46,327 nucleotides of DNA from an uncultured delta proteobacterium (GTDB lineage Bacteria > Myxococcota_A > Polyangia > Haliangiales > Haliangiaceae): contig CAADGB010000361.1 in the NCBI GenBank assembly GCA_900696455.1, forward strand, positions 1-46,327, in the 5' to 3' direction. The notes below the pieces were generated by a model that made no database searches, was not told the origin of the DNA, and saw only the letters and a list, made by a program, of their open reading frames with translations. Of the stretch, positions 45,032 to 46,327 are shown piece after piece. A program made the position numbers and the translations under genes. Positions within the stretch are counted from its first letter, which is position 1. Every line of letters begins with the position of its first letter.

Positions 45032-46327
45032 TCAGGGGACGACGATGACGCCGACGTCGACGCCGCCGCGCGCCTCGAGCTGCTCGCAACAGTCGAGCTG
45101 CAGGGGGATGTGCCAGCGGCTGGCGGCGGGGCGCGCCGCGACGCCGAAGCTGCCGACCGGGACGTCGTCGACGCGGAAGCCGCCGTCGCCGCGGGTGGTG
45201 GCGGTGCGGACGAAGGTGGCGATCTCGCACGGCGAGTGCTCGTAGACCAGCATCGGGCTGGCGCACAGCTCGATCGCGGCGCCGGCCGCCGGCTTGCCGG
45301 CCTTGAGCACGCGGCCGGTGACGGCGCCGGTGACCGCCGGCCGTGGCGAGGGCAGGGCCGGGCCGTCGTCGACCACGGCGACCGCGGCGACCTCGCCGGT
45401 GACGCCGGCGATGGTGCCCGGCTCCCAGTGCTGGACCAGGTCGCCGCGGGCGTCGAGGACGACCAGCCCGTGGTCGGTGGTCAGCCACAGCCGGCCGGCG
45501 CCGTCGACGGCGCGGACCGCGGCGCGGCGGGCGCGCGCCCCGCTGTCGGCGAGCTCGCCGCGCCACAGCACCTCGCCGGGCGCGGCCACCGCCAGCGAGC
45601 CGACGCCGCCGCTGCCGGCGAGGTGACCGGCCGGTCCGGCGACCAGCTCGTCGAGGCGGCGGGCGCTGTCCATCGGGCTGGGCGTCCAGCGCCCGTCGCG
45701 GTGGACGAACGTGCCGTGCAGGCCGGACACGAGCACGCCGCCATCGCGGGCGACGGTGATCGCGCTGAAGAACGGCTCGTGACCACCGGTGAACGAGGCG
45801 TCGAGCCGGGACCAGCGGTCGCCGTCGAGCCGCCACAGGGCGTGGAGCGTGATCACCCAGACCCGGCCGAGGGGATCGACGGCGAGGCCGCCGATGAGGC
45901 CGCGGTCGAAGGTCTCCGCCGGCTCGTGGCTCCACGCGCCGTCCCAGCGGTAGACCGCGCGCCGGTCGGTCGACCACAGGACGCCGTCGGGCCCGAGGGC
46001 GAGGTGGACGTGCGGCATCCCGTCGAGGTCGATCCGGTTCTTGCGGCCGCCCTCGAGGCGCCACATCCCGCCGATGGCCGAGGCGTAGACCACGCCGCCG
46101 TCATCGACGACGATGTCGTGGAAGGGGAAGCGGTGCTCGAGCACCCGGGTCAGCGTGCCGTCGACCTCGAGGCGGAGCAGGCCGACCCCGCGGACGCCCA
46201 GGTAGGCCGGGCCCGGGCGGGGCGTGTAGGCCGGATGCTCGACGAGCGCGGTGGTCGGCGCGGCCGGTCCGGGCGACGCGGTCGGCGGGCTCGCGGCGGA
46301 ACCGGCCGCGGGCGCGGCGCCGCCGCC
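45032..46327 (-). CDS. Propeller protein with carboxypeptidase-regulatory-like domain (5' end missing)
   Basis: The frame is open to the right edge of the window, so at least 431 residues are present and the start lies outside. The visible N-terminal part is an Ala/Pro/Gly linker, followed by propeller repeats of the two-component-regulator or Vgb type (FHDIVVDDGGVVYASAIGGMWRLEGG, HLALGPDGVLWSTDRRAVYRW, LAVDPLGRVWVITLHALWRL, ITVARDGGVLVSGLHGTF). The last ~85 residues form a carboxypeptidase-regulatory-like beta-sandwich (VTGRVLKAGKPAAGAAIELC, GDGGFRVDDVPVG) with four Cys. A GTG at 46144 is not the real start, because propeller-like sequence continues upstream. Probably exported. Confidence 0.8.
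   Translation of the reverse strand, partial: GGGAAPAAGSAASPPTASPGPAAPTTALVEHPAYTPRPGPAYLGVRGVGLLRLEVDGTLTRVLEHRFPFHDIVVDDGGVVYASAIGGMWRLEGGRKNRIDLDGMPHVHLALGPDGVLWSTDRRAVYRWDGAWSHEPAETFDRGLIGGLAVDPLGRVWVITLHALWRLDGDRWSRLDASFTGGHEPFFSAITVARDGGVLVSGLHGTFVHRDGRWTPSPMDSARRLDELVAGPAGHLAGSGGVGSLAVAAPGEVLWRGELADSGARARRAAVRAVDGAGRLWLTTDHGLVVLDARGDLVQHWEPGTIAGVTGEVAAVAVVDDGPALPSPRPAVTGAVTGRVLKAGKPAAGAAIELCASPMLVYEHSPCEIATFVRTATTRGDGGFRVDDVPVGSFGVAARPAASRWHIPLQLDCCEQLEARGGVDVGVIVVP

Overview
The window is about 46 kb of very GC-rich bacterial DNA (by eye well above 70 % G+C) built around a complete division and cell-wall (dcw) cluster on the minus strand. Gram-negative traits (many lipoproteins with lipoboxes, a MurE with the meso-diaminopimelate DNPR signature) occur together with Hanks-type Ser/Thr kinases, one carrying a PEGA domain, TPR/PEGA envelope proteins and propeller lipoproteins. 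This points to Myxococcota, probably a Haliangium/Kofleria-like lineage. That placement is inference from gene content; there is no rRNA here.

Layout, read along the minus strand from right to left: rsmH, ftsL, ftsI (with a PASTA domain), a murE-murF fusion, mraY, murD, [DUF4139 lipoprotein, thioredoxin-like lipoprotein, a plus-strand lipoprotein], ftsW, [two YeeE/YedE half-transporters, plus-strand enoyl-CoA hydratase, alpha/beta hydrolase], murG, [unknown membrane protein and lipoprotein pair of different base composition], murC, [lipoprotein], murB, ddl, [plus-strand DUF695/RraB protein and Ser/Thr kinase, small exported basic protein], ftsQ, ftsA, ftsZ, a four-helix membrane protein, and a repeat-rich left edge. 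The order of the dcw genes is canonical, but unrelated genes sit at most junctions after murD. mraZ is missing from its usual place; a divergent Fic-fold gene with a degenerate active site lies there instead.

Right of the cluster (34.4-46.3 kb) are the Fic-like gene, arfB, a SahR-like ArsR/methyltransferase regulator followed by ahcY (S-adenosylhomocysteine recycling), a PEGA-domain Ser/Thr kinase overlapping a TPR/PEGA membrane protein, a molybdopterin oxidoreductase, a small membrane protein and a propeller protein that runs off the right end.

The most interesting non-coding signals are: (1) a dispersed element of about 215 bp made of consecutive hairpins, with two near-complete copies (118 bp identical) that each supply the TGA stop of the gene before them, plus a truncated third copy; (2) a shared promoter signature, an A-tract followed by TTGnCC/TTGCGC, before rsmH, ftsW, ftsQ and ftsZ; (3) -10-like hexamers placed 6-7 nt before start codons, suggesting widespread leaderless transcription; (4) short tandem repeats or homopolymers next to the starts of mraY, ftsW and ahcY; and (5) a 12-bp inverted repeat enclosing an AT-rich island before sahR. 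No tRNA, rRNA, CRISPR array or intact insertion sequence was seen.
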